NCBI GenBank assembly: GCA_028274465.1 | Contig: CM051457.1 | Location: forward strand, 68,112,496-68,176,495 | DNA: 64,000 nucleotides | Reading direction: 5' to 3' | Source of the DNA: Plantago ovata | Lineage: Eukaryota; Streptophyta; Magnoliopsida; Lamiales; Plantaginaceae | Shown here: in pieces, positions 32,618-41,239 of the stretch | Layout of the letters: every line of letters starts with the position of its first letter | Position numbering within the stretch: position 1 is the first letter of the stretch | The notes under the pieces: model-generated | Told to the model about the DNA's origin: nothing | What the model saw: the letters and a program-made list of their open reading frames with translations, nothing else | Database searches by the model: none | Position numbers and translations under genes: made by a program

Positions 32618-34648
32618 TCAAGCTGTAGAGCAAGTTAAAGCTGAGCATAGCTTCAACTTCTCTTTGAGCACATCTGCTAAATTCTTTCCTCGAATCTGCT
32701 TGCTTCCATCTGCCCTCTCTTTGACTCTCCAAATCCACCTGTTACGCTTTACTAGTTTCTCTGCATAACATCTTGGTTCACCTCCACTAGTCAACGACAA
32801 ACTGTTATGTTCGGAGGACGAAATATTATCTGGTGAACAACAATCTCGAGTGGATCCTCGTAGCAAATCTGCCAACGGATATGTACGCGCCTGCGTTCTC
32901 CTACGTGCCTCTGTCGTACTGCTCCCACCTGAAGCTGACATACGTAGTTCTTCCTGAACAAACGTATCATCACTCTTTGATATTCTGCTTCCACCTGAGT
33001 TCGAAATGTCTAACTCCATCAACTCGGAGACCTCGACCTGAGTATCTGCCTTGTCAGCCTCTGATGCATCGTTCTGCTGTGGCGTTCCTCTTAAGGTCCT
33101 TTCCATCCGAATACTGTTCGTAGCACAGTCTTCGCTGAACTCAGTGAGCTGATGTCCTCCACCAACAGATCTCAAACACTTGACCTTTAGACCTGTTTCT
33201 GTTTTTCCCGCTCTCGTGGAGTCATCAATGAAAGTCTTGTCATATAACGAATCACCCTGGGATGTCACTGGAGCTGGTCCCCTCAAATCACTATGTATTG
33301 ATTCCAGCTTCTCTTTCAACTTTCTGCCACCATCCGAAAAACTTACTCTTTTCTGTTTTTCGAAAACACAATCCTCACATAGACCGACTGTCTTGAGGTC
33401 TGGTAGCTTTTCCCGCGAGCATAGCAATTCCATCCCTTTCCCTGCATCACTAATTGCACCTGCAGGAGCAACGCTATCCTTGGTGTTTGAAGTCATATAC
33501 AACGTACCTTTCTTTTTACCTCGAGCTACCACCATAGCTCCTCTCGTCATTTTCCAACTACTGCAGCCGAAGGTCGTGACGAAACCCTCATCGTCCAGCT
33601 GTCCTATGGAAAGTAAATTTCTCTTCAATCCAGGAATGTGCTTAACATCATGCAACTTTAACACAGTACCATTCGGTGTCCGAATTCGAACATCTCCTTT
33701 CCCCACGATTTGTAAAGGCTTGTCATCACCTAGATAAACCTCACCAAAATCACCGGAAGTATATCGTTCCATTATCTCGGTGCTCCTGCACGAATGAAAC
33801 GAGGCTCCAGAATCCAACACCCATTCCTCTAATGTACTGCTCACGCTTAACACTAGCGCATCGCTGATGTACTCAGTTGTATTATTTGCCGACGTATCCT
33901 CCCTTACTGGAGCTGAGCATTGATTCCTGTAATGACCATACTGATCACAATTGTAGCATCTGATCGAACTTTTATCCTTCCTCGGTTTCGACCTATGCCT
34001 CGATCTTGATCGCCCTCTGTCTCTCGACTTAGTTTCAGACCTGCCCCTATTTCCAGCACTCAATACTATCCCTGTAGCTACTCCCGATTCCTTCCTGCGA
34101 ATTTCTTCACTAACAAATAGGTCTCTAACTTCAGCTAATGTTAACTTCACCTTTCCTGCCGAAGCACTAACTGCAGTCACCGTGCCACTCCAGCTCTCTG
34201 GCAAAGAAGATAGTAGAATTACGGCTTGAACTTCATCAGTAAACTTAATCTCAACCGAAGTCAATTGGGCGATTATCATATTGAAATCGTTGAGATGATT
34301 GGTCACCGCTGTGCCTTCTGCCATCTTCATGTTGAAAAGGCGTCTCATTAAGTGGACTTTATTCGCTGCTGACGGCTTCTCATACATATCCTTCAATGTC
34401 TTCAGCATCCCCGCCGTGGTCACTGCCTTCACCGTATGGAGAGCAACGTTTTTGGAGAGAGTTAGGCGAACAACACTCATCGCCTTCCTATCAAGTAACT
34501 TCCAGTCCTCGTCTTTCATAGATTCTGGCTTTTTCTCCAACAGAGCATCCTGCAAATCCTTACCGTACAAGTAATCCTCGATTTGCATCCTCCAGAAAGT
34601 AAAATCGATCCCATCGAACTTTTCAATCGCAGGTTTAATATCACCCAT
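32618..34648 (-). CDS. Gag-protease fusion with collapsed integrase, Cop-N (676 aa)
   Basis: ATG at 34648 (MGDIKPAIEKFDGIDFTFWR). Residues 1-190 are a copia gag (UBN2-like: VHLMRRLFNMKMAEGTAVTN, LNDFNMIIAQLTSV, ILLSSLPESW); an Arg/Ser/Lys-rich linker (RSRHRSKPRK) and zinc knuckle CYNCDQYGHYRNQC follow; the protease has WVLDSGASFHSC and ..IPGLKRNLLSIGQLDDEGF. Integrase is only remnants: LCEDCVFEKQKRVSFS, SIHSDLRGPAP (first Asp kept), then short in-frame deletions leave LRSVGGGH, where LRSDNGGE is usual, and TPQQNDASEADK in place of NGVAER. RT is gone; the last 150 residues are scrambled pol pieces. The frame has stayed open through these deletions, so gag (and possibly protease) may still be made and used in trans. 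Confidence 0.85.
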   Translation of the reverse strand: MGDIKPAIEKFDGIDFTFWRMQIEDYLYGKDLQDALLEKKPESMKDEDWKLLDRKAMSVVRLTLSKNVALHTVKAVTTAGMLKTLKDMYEKPSAANKVHLMRRLFNMKMAEGTAVTNHLNDFNMIIAQLTSVEIKFTDEVQAVILLSSLPESWSGTVTAVSASAGKVKLTLAEVRDLFVSEEIRRKESGVATGIVLSAGNRGRSETKSRDRGRSRSRHRSKPRKDKSSIRCYNCDQYGHYRNQCSAPVREDTSANNTTEYISDALVLSVSSTLEEWVLDSGASFHSCRSTEIMERYTSGDFGEVYLGDDKPLQIVGKGDVRIRTPNGTVLKLHDVKHIPGLKRNLLSIGQLDDEGFVTTFGCSSWKMTRGAMVVARGKKKGTLYMTSNTKDSVAPAGAISDAGKGMELLCSREKLPDLKTVGLCEDCVFEKQKRVSFSDGGRKLKEKLESIHSDLRGPAPVTSQGDSLYDKTFIDDSTRAGKTETGLKVKCLRSVGGGHQLTEFSEDCATNSIRMERTLRGTPQQNDASEADKADTQVEVSELMELDISNSGGSRISKSDDTFVQEELRMSASGGSSTTEARRRTQARTYPLADLLRGSTRDCCSPDNISSSEHNSLSLTSGGEPRCYAEKLVKRNRWIWRVKERADGSKQIRGKNLADVLKEKLKLCSALTCSTA

Positions 34649-34680
34649 ATTGCGCTACTCCCACCGGACACACTGAACCT

Positions 34681-34693
34681 GGCTCTGATACCA
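34681..34693 (-). promoter_or_regulatory. Primer binding site of Cop-N
   Basis: TGGTATCAGAGCC on minus, three bases from the LTR end (..TTTCTTAACA). It matches initiator Met tRNA. Confidence 0.95.
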
Positions 34694-34695
34694 TT

Positions 34696-35267
34696 TGTTA
34701 AGAAATAAGCAACAAATATATCTGGGATAACGAATGAATAAGAAAACCAGGGACGAGAAAGACACACAAAATTGGTTACCCAGTTCGCTAATAACTTTGA
34801 CTACGTCTGGGGGCACTACCAAGCTAGGATTCCACTAAACAATGAGAGAATTGTAGGGATACAATTTCGACCCACAAATAACTGACCAACTGTCTCTACT
34901 CTATCAATGTCTAGGATCTAATAAATAGCTAACTGCTAAACTGCTCTAGGCAAACTGTTTTTGAGCTCTCTCTTGATTGTGATACCAAATTACAAAGGCT
35001 AGCGGTATGTATTTATAGGAGAAAAAAAAGGGCTGAGACTACATTCCGAAACCAATTCGGAATTGTCTACAAGTTGAAACAGAATAGGAGTACTCATAGT
35101 AGTGGTCCAATAGGAAACAAGCTCTACACGTGACCAACAAGCTTTTCCCAATTGAAACCAATTACTTTTCCTCAATTAATTACTCTTGCCTTCTCTAATT
35201 AGGAAATAAGGTTAGCTGCCTTTTATTCTCTTTTCCTAATTAAGTTTCTTCTCCACAATTCCTAACA
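34696..35267 (-). repeat. 5' LTR of Cop-N
   Basis: 572 bp, nearly identical to 31909-32477, followed by the ATAGG duplication and the first half of Ath-1 ORF3. Confidence 0.95.
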
Positions 35268-35667
35268 ATAGGTACTGCTTCGGCCTTATAGTTATAGTCC
35301 TCGAAGGCAATGTGGAACTCCTCGACAAGGTCTCTATCCCATCCGGAGAGTTCTTTCCCATAGAAGGTCCATCCTCTCTCCGTTATAAGCCTGGTAAGGT
35401 GAGCATAGGGTGCATAGGGTACATCAAAGAAAAGTCCCTTGTTCTCATATTTTGTCCCCTTTAGTACGTCCAACTCCTTTGAAGTAAAGGAGATGCTGCG
35501 GTCCCAAATCACTGACCGTTCTCCTCCCCTATAGAAGTTGTATCGGAACCTCCGCAATGCGTCCGATTCTTTGTATGGGTCACGGTCGCCTTCATCACGG
35601 GGAATCTCCTTGGAGGTTGAAGCTCCATCCTTCCTTGCTTTTTTCTTGGCTCTTGTGTCCATGGTAC

Positions 35668-36147
35668 CTAGTAAAATCTCATTAGATAGCTTGAAGAGAC
35701 AATGAGACTTAGACTTGACTCCTAGACTCCAATACTCACTCAAGTAATTTCATGGTGAGTTTGAGGGCTTGCTAAAGTTCATATGAACAAGTCGAGAAGC
35801 TTTAACACTTCGTTACGATAAATCCATACGAATCTAAACCAAGCAAACAAGCTCTCCAATTGAATTACCCAACCAATCCAACACATTCTCATGCAATCAC
35901 AACATCACCATAATCATAACATAACTCAAATTCAAGGCTAACAATCATTAAACAATTATATAGCAAAAATTCGAGCAATAGAGTTCATCATAAATCAAGA
36001 GGAGCAAAATTCGAATTTAAACATCACATCTAGTAAGAAACATGCTCAACAATCATCATCAAACTGTAATTCACCAATGCATAACACAATTGAAGCTAAT
36101 TAAGATAAAATCCCAAATTCAAGAAAGTTAGGGTTCATGAGAGGTAC
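35668..36147 (-). other. Putative leader intron of Ath-1 ORF3
   Basis: In sense (minus), a donor CAAAG/GTACCTC at 36147 and an acceptor TTTTACTAG at 35668 bracket 480 bp of AT-rich sequence ending five bases before the ORF3 ATG. The preceding sequence (about 36148-36330) is CT-rich and leader-like (CAATCTCTCTCAATTCTCC). It implies a spliced message for ORF3. Inferred from site consensus only. Confidence 0.45.
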
Positions 36148-36362
36148 CTTTGATTCCTTATTATGGATGCTTCAAACGTGAAATTTGATCGGTTTAGATG
36201 ATAGAGGGGGTGATGGGCTTTGTAAAATGCACAAGATTGCAAGAATTGGTGGAGAATTGAGAGAGATTGAGATTTTTGGGGTGCTAAATCGGCAATGGAG
36301 GAAGAAAAACGAAGTGGAGAGCTTTGATACTCAAGTGCCCCGCTTAGCTTTCTTAAGGAAAG

Positions 36363-36485
36363 CCAAGCGAAACGCTTGGGCCGTCCCAAGCGAAGCGCTT
36401 GGCAAGCGGTCTGCTTGGGACCTGCCAAGCGCTCCGCTTGGACCTGCCAAGCGCTCCGCTTGGGCTTGCCAAGCGGTTCGCTTGG
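36363..36485. repeat. Palindrome array upstream of Ath-1 ORF3
   Basis: Six palindromes of the CCAAGCGnnnCGCTTGG type: 36363-36379, 36386-36402, 36402-36418, 36425-36441, 36447-36463, 36469-36485. CAAGC starts are spaced 23, 16, 23, 22 and 22 bp, repeating the 22-16-23 signature of the LTR array. It lies between the end of gag-protease and the ORF3 leader, about 215 bp upstream of the leader-intron donor. Confidence 0.95.
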
Positions 36486-36667
36486 GACCTGAAGCTCCCA
36501 AATCCATTTTTTTTCAACTTTTTCTAAATTTTCACCCCAAAAACCTTGTCTAATCAACGAAACAAAATTTTAAACGTGCTCCTAATCTACATGCAAGTAC
36601 CTACAACCTCGGGTTGCCTCCCAAGAAGCGCCTTCGTTTAAAAGTCATTGGCTCGACTCTTCACAAC

Positions 36668-38912
36668 TCATGCGGAATTGATTTCGCCTTGGGTACTAGA
36701 CTTCCCCCTCCAATTGCTTCTCAAAGCATCAATTCCCTGCACATCTTGACGAACATAAAGTGGACCAGAAAATCCTACAAGTTCGTTAGTATCAACATAA
36801 GCACACGAATCAACAATGGCTCGCAACGTGTGTTGCTTGCCATTTACCTCAAAGTGACATGTTCGGCGATACATGTCTATGACCATACGCACTTTGTTGA
36901 TGAAGGCTCTACCCAAGAGAACCACATCCTTGAGCTTAGCAGAAGATGTAGGCATCGATGAAATTAGTCTTCACCTCTACACCGGCAACCCTCACCGCCA
37001 AGTTCTCAATCACACCCAACGGCTTTTTCATGGACCCATCCGCTAATTGCACCATGCATTTCATAGGTCTCAAGCCAGACAAACCCGACTCTTCATAAGC
37101 GTTCAAGGGTATAACATTCACACCCGCTCCCGTGTCTAGAGTTGCCACTATTCCATCCTTCTTCCACAAGCCGATTTCAACATCGAAGCTCTCTTGGATG
37201 GGCACTTCCACCATATCCACCATCTCATCCTCAGACGATGAGTTTTCTTTCACCTCTTCAACTATCGCATCAGATTGTGCGACAACTTCCTCTTCCATAA
37301 CCACCTTAGGAGTCTCGACCTCCTCACTCACCTTGCAAGTTTCAGTTATCTTGCAACTTGGCACCTCAACTCGTGCATTGTCTCTCACAACCGTGATCTC
37401 CACGGGCAAATCAGTCACCACGGTTATGGCCATAGCCTTCTCCGTGTTCCCGGGAAACTTCCCTTGCTCTCTACTAGCCCCCCGATCTATCAACTCTTTC
37501 AACTTCTTATGGAGGTTGCTACTACTAGCCTCAAGCTTCTCAAACCGCTGATTGTTAGTAGCTTCATTACGATAGTAATGCTCCATAAACCTATTTGTTT
37601 TCAACACAAGATCGTTGAGAGAAGAGACAAGAGGTGAAGGAAGCACCCCTCCACCTTGTGGTCCCGAACTAGCAACCTGAGGTGGAGGTGTAGGATTAGA
37701 AGGCGGTGCTCCTTCATACCAATTGTTCCCATAGCTGAGACGACTTCTATCTTGATTAGGCCCATAGGCATTTTGATCCGGGTTATGAAGATAACCACGG
37801 TTGCCTTGATTCTGGTACCCACCTCGGGGTCCACGGTTTTGCGGCCTCATATTGCCATATCCTTGCCCGTAGTTCACATCTCCAACTACTTGCTCTCCCT
37901 CAGCAGCATACACTTCTTGACGGACATCGTTCGTGATATATTGCTCTCTAGCAAATTCAGAACGGCATAAATAGGCCGGGTGCCCATAGTTCTTGCACAC
38001 ACCACAAACTTCCGTAGAAGGAGAAGGAACGCTTTGCCTCAAAGCTTGCTTCACTTCATGGGCGAACCCATCGAAGGCATTTTGTTCTACCACTACCTTG
38101 GCCTCACCTCTTTGCTCCTTTTGGAGCACACGAGCCCTCACATTCCGGTTTTGGGAATTCCGGTACATCATGTCCAGCTTCACTTGAGCTTGAGAAGGAA
38201 GCAACTCCCCCATACTACCTCCACAAATACTATCCACTTGAGATTGAATCTCGGGATGTAAACCATTGTAAAAGAATTGGAGAAGCTGACCTTTATCATA
38301 CCCGTGATGTGGGCATCGATGATGCAACCCCATGAATCGATCATAGGCCTCGTGGAAAGGCTCATCATACCTCTGCTCGAAGGAGCTAATTTGGCTCTTC
38401 ATAGCCATCGTCTTGGAAGCGGGGTAGTAACGCTCCATGAACTTATCAAAACATAGATCCCATGTTGTCAAAGACCCGGCCTCCAAAGTATTAAGCCAAG
38501 CCTTTGCACGATCACCTAGGCCCATAGAAAAGACCTTCATGCGGAGATCATCATCCGTAACACCAGCTCCTGGTCGCCCAAGATGGAGAACAAAATTCTC
38601 GAGCTCATTCAAGTACCCTATCACGTCCTCATTAGCCATCCCATAGAATTTGGGAAGTTGTTGGAACATGTGATTCTTGATCTCCAAGTAACTTGTGGCA
38701 TCATTGAGGACAATTGCTGGTCCTCTAGCCCCAACCGTAGGCTTTGTAAGTGTACGTATAGGCCGCTCCGCCATTTCACCTTCCAAATAAACAGATTCAA
38801 GAATCGGCTCCAAAAGATAAGAAGAAGACTCTTCCCGAATACCAGAAGTGGAAGCTCTAGATGCTACTCCTTCAAACTCGAGATTCAAATTCCTCCTTCT
38901 CCTTTGAAACAA
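36668..38912 (-). pseudogene. Gag-protease of Ath-1 (one frameshift, pol truncated)
   Basis: The frame from 38912 (MFQRRRRNLNLEFEG) to 36936 holds an Athila-type gag: KNHMFQQLPKFYGMANEDVI, LRMKVFSMGLGDRAKAWLNT, CFDKFMERYYPASKTM, LLQFFYNGLHPEIQSQVDSI; zinc knuckle CGVCKNYGHPAYLC; a Gly/Asn/Gln-rich stretch; then the aspartic protease with LDTGAGVNVIPLNAYE and LADGSMKKPLGVIENLAVRV. A single shift near 36945 moves to a second frame (LKDVVLLGRAFINKVRMVID.. to 36668). Where RT should begin there is a stop and the post-pol block, so the polyprotein is gag-protease only. Expected role: capsid and maturation. Confidence 0.88.
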
Positions 38913-39091
38913 ACGATCGATCTCGTCTACAAAAGGTTCAATAATAGGTCCACCCGTTCAGATTCTAGGCATGCACTCACCTGAAATATAAGATAGTGAG
39001 TATCTCAAGCAAAAAGAAACAAAAACAGAAATGAGACAAAGAAGAGATGTTGGCTGAAAAAACAAAAACAAAAACACCAACCAAAGGAGTT

Positions 39092-39112
39092 AAGTCCCCG
39101 GCAGCGGCGCCA
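39092..39112 (-). promoter_or_regulatory. Primer binding site of Ath-1
   Basis: TGGCGCCGCTGCCGGGGACT on minus, three bases from the LTR end. TGGCGCCG(C/T)TGCCGGGGA is the common Athila-type site, complementary to an Asp-tRNA 3' end (from memory of the group). Confidence 0.85.
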
Positions 39113-39115
39113 AAT

Positions 39116-40514
39116 TGATGATGTCGTTTTTCACCAATTAAATTTGTTTAAAAAGCCAAAGAACACTTATCACTACACAAACTAGAGTGCAATGGAAAGT
39201 TGTCCCCGAGTGTCGTTCTCTCGGGACCTAACGTGGCTTTGTTTGAGGTTTTTGCTAGTAATTTCAGACAACGAAATGTTTGTAGAATTGCTTCCTTAGA
39301 ACAGAGCAACGAGAAATCAGATTGTTGTAATCAAGTTTGGAAAACGGTTGGTGGTAGAAATCAAATACACATGCATGGGTTACGAATATGCTCACAAGTT
39401 CAGTGCGTAAAACCTTCGATCAAGTCTGCTAAGCAACTCGTCTAGGTAACTTTCAAGACACACATCATAAAAGACCACTATCAATACTTTAGAGGTGTTT
39501 GTCACTTACACCATTTATCTAGCATGCTGCAAATCTCTAACATACAATCCTATAGCTTTCATTGACCAAGAGTTTGTCACTATACTCAATTCGAATATAT
39601 TTTATAGGCAACTAAGAATCATATGAAGGGATTTGCAGCAAGATTGAATCACAATCTCATGTAAGCATAAACATAACCCATAGCATGCATATTCTACATT
39701 CTACCACCAGCACAAAGGATTTAGCTACTCATATTCATCAACATAGACATCAATTCATATGAATAATAATCAGAATACATCAAATCAAACTACAAGACAA
39801 GAGAGTGATACAAGTTACCACCAAAGCTGTCACTAATCGGTGGAAATCAAAGAAAACCTCTCCGTAGATGATTACAAAGGATGAATTCCATCAAAATCTT
39901 GAATCCCAAGCTAAATTACAATGCAATCTGAGTTTTCTCCCAGTTTTGGGGCTTAGGAGCTCTCCAAAACGAAGCTACAGTTCAAAAGTATCCAAAAAAG
40001 TAACAGAAGATCAGATCTAAGAAGGAAAATCCGAAAACGTAACCGCTGCCAAGCGGACCGCTTGGAGAGTCCAAGCGGAGCGCTTGGCAAGCGAATCGCT
40101 TTGGCCCCTCCAAGCGCTTCGCTTGGCTGCTGCGCCAAAGCTCCTGGAAAATGAAGCGGAGCGCTTCACTATTCCAGGCGCTTAGCTTGGCTCCTGGGCA
40201 GATTTTTGTCTTCAAACTCAATCTTTTTGCCCTCGTACGGCCTTCGGGTGCCTTGGACTCATCCTTCTCGATGCTTATTGATGCTCAAACACTCACGAAC
40301 AAGCCACGGAGATTGGAGAACTTCAACGGGGCCATCTTTTCCATCAAAAAGGCTCGTTTTTAGCTCCAAAAACGCCGTTTCATACCTAAGTGCCTGAAAA
40401 TGTAGAAAACACAAAACGTGACACTATTCTACAAAACTAACCAAAAAACAAGGCTAGAAGATAGCAAAAGAAGGTAAAAAAGACAAGATGAACGCGTCAA
40501 AAATACGTTCATCA
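39116..40514 (-). repeat. 5' LTR of Ath-1
   Basis: 1399 bp, same ends as 27918-29314. The palindrome array at about 40049-40194 lies about 320-465 bp from the sense start. Followed by the ACAGT duplication and ORF2 of Sire-A. Confidence 0.95.
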
Positions 40515-40853
40515 ACAGTATTTGACGACGCATCTCAAGATGCTAAGAATATTAGACCTAGTTCACCTTTGACTTCTATTGACAAAGTTCAACTGGTGCT
40601 GATTGACCTAAGCCAGCAAATGGACTTGGAGATTTAAGACAACTCCAACAAGTCAGTAGACATGTTCATGACAAGTAGTGAACTAAAAGGTCAAGATGTC
40701 TCTGCTCAACTTGTCATTTCAGAGACAAGGGAGATTGTTGAATCTGCACAGCCTTCTCAACTAGAGCAAGAAAAGAAGTCTGCTGAAGAACAAGTCCCAG
40801 ATAATGAAGCTTCTATCATTAGGACTGAGTCACCACCTGCCCTTCTTCAGCAG

Positions 40854-40928
40854 GTAGTTAACTCAGATATAAGAAAAACTTCACTATCTGAAACTTTAGC
40901 TTTTGCTGATATAATTGTTTCCTTACAG
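40854..40928 (+). other. ORF2 intron 1 (Sire-A)
   Basis: CAGCAG/GTAGTTAAC ... TTTCCTTACAG/ACTTCT, 75 bp, AT-rich, phase 0. The Sire-C counterpart is 49563-49637, also 75 bp. Confidence 0.6.
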
Positions 40929-40997
40929 ACTTCTCAAGATACAAGTCAGAAGATTGCTGAACCTTCTGCACCGGAATCCACAACTCCTGTTCAGCAG

Positions 40998-41068
40998 GTA
41001 GATGAAAATTTTGGTAAATCTACTAAGTTGAAAACTTAGTACTTGTATCTAATATAAAGTTATTTCAG
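40998..41068 (+). other. ORF2 intron 2 (Sire-A)
   Basis: CAGCAG/GTAGATGAA ... AGTTATTTCAG/GATGCA, 71 bp. It contains an in-frame TAG and is not a multiple of three, yet the flanking exons (69 and 96 bp) are both in frame with each other. The Sire-C counterpart 49422-49493 is 72 bp. The length difference with conserved exon phase is strong evidence of splicing. Confidence 0.75.
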
Positions 41069-41164
41069 GATGCACAATTCAAGGATGCTGCCCAAGCTCC
41101 TGAAGCAATGGAAATAGTACCAGCACAACTTAGTGTGCAACATGAGCTTGCTGACCATCAGAAG

Positions 41165-41239
41165 GTAAATCATGTTACAGTTTTAGACTCTAAAACTATT
41201 TTCCAAAATCTTCCTGAACTTAATTTTATTCTCTTTCAG
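41165..41239 (+). other. ORF2 intron 3 (Sire-A)
   Basis: CAGAAG/GTAAATCATG ... TTCTCTTTCAG/GCTCAA, 75 bp, phase 0. The Sire-C counterpart 49270-49343 is 74 bp and would shift the frame if not removed. Confidence 0.75.

Larger units (their letters stand above)
31909..35267 (-). mobile_element. Cop-N: short non-autonomous copia element nested in Ath-1
   Basis: 3359 bp with LTRs 31909-32477 and 34696-35267, ATAGG duplication (31904-31908, 35268-35272), Met-tRNA primer site 34681-34693 and purine tract CCAGGTGGGAGAT at the left LTR. The LTRs differ at about six positions plus one small indel in 570 bp, so it is the youngest insertion in this stack. The interior holds one long frame with gag, protease and collapsed integrase remnants, and no RT or RNase H. 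Confidence 0.95.
31302..35662 (-). pseudogene. Athila-like ORF3 with plant-transposon domain, split by Cop-N
   Basis: ATG at 35662 (MDTRAKKKARKDGAS). The first part runs to 35268, the second from 31908 to TGA/TAA by 31302; across the ATAGG duplication the frame is continuous, so ORF3 was intact (about 333 residues) before Cop-N landed. The N-terminus is basic. Residues about 65-130 read LTRLITERGWTFYGK..VEEFHIAFEDYNYKAEAVPI, then RGVMVPFSPLSITSFIMGLE and a helical C-terminal half (ARMILPFVVATLIPGLITEE, GILIYSLMANLPINPGDI). The pattern fits the 'putative plant transposon protein' domain found in Athila ORF3 and related frames. Its biochemical role is not established. It is probably expressed from a spliced or separate RNA, since a leader intron precedes it. 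Confidence 0.8.
27918..40514 (-). mobile_element. Ath-1: Athila-like gypsy element without RT/integrase
   Basis: LTRs 27918-29314 and 39116-40514, target duplication ACAGT at 27913-27917 and 40515-40519, primer site by 39112, purine tract GGTTTGGGGAGTT before the left LTR. In sense order (minus): gag-protease 38912-36668, palindrome array, leader intron, ORF3 35662-31302, second palindrome array, long 3' region. Reverse transcriptase, RNase H and integrase are absent, with no remnant between protease and the post-pol block CTTGGGAGGCAACCC. It is therefore a non-autonomous derivative that needs another element's enzymes. The LTRs differ at about 25-28 positions of 1.4 kb (about 2%), so insertion is fairly recent. 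Cop-N is nested in ORF3. Confidence 0.92.

Noticed and set aside
36135..36557. 140-codon minus frame over the pre-ORF3 array
   Set aside because: Its composition comes from the palindromes, and it overlaps the putative leader exon and intron donor. I see no protein family.
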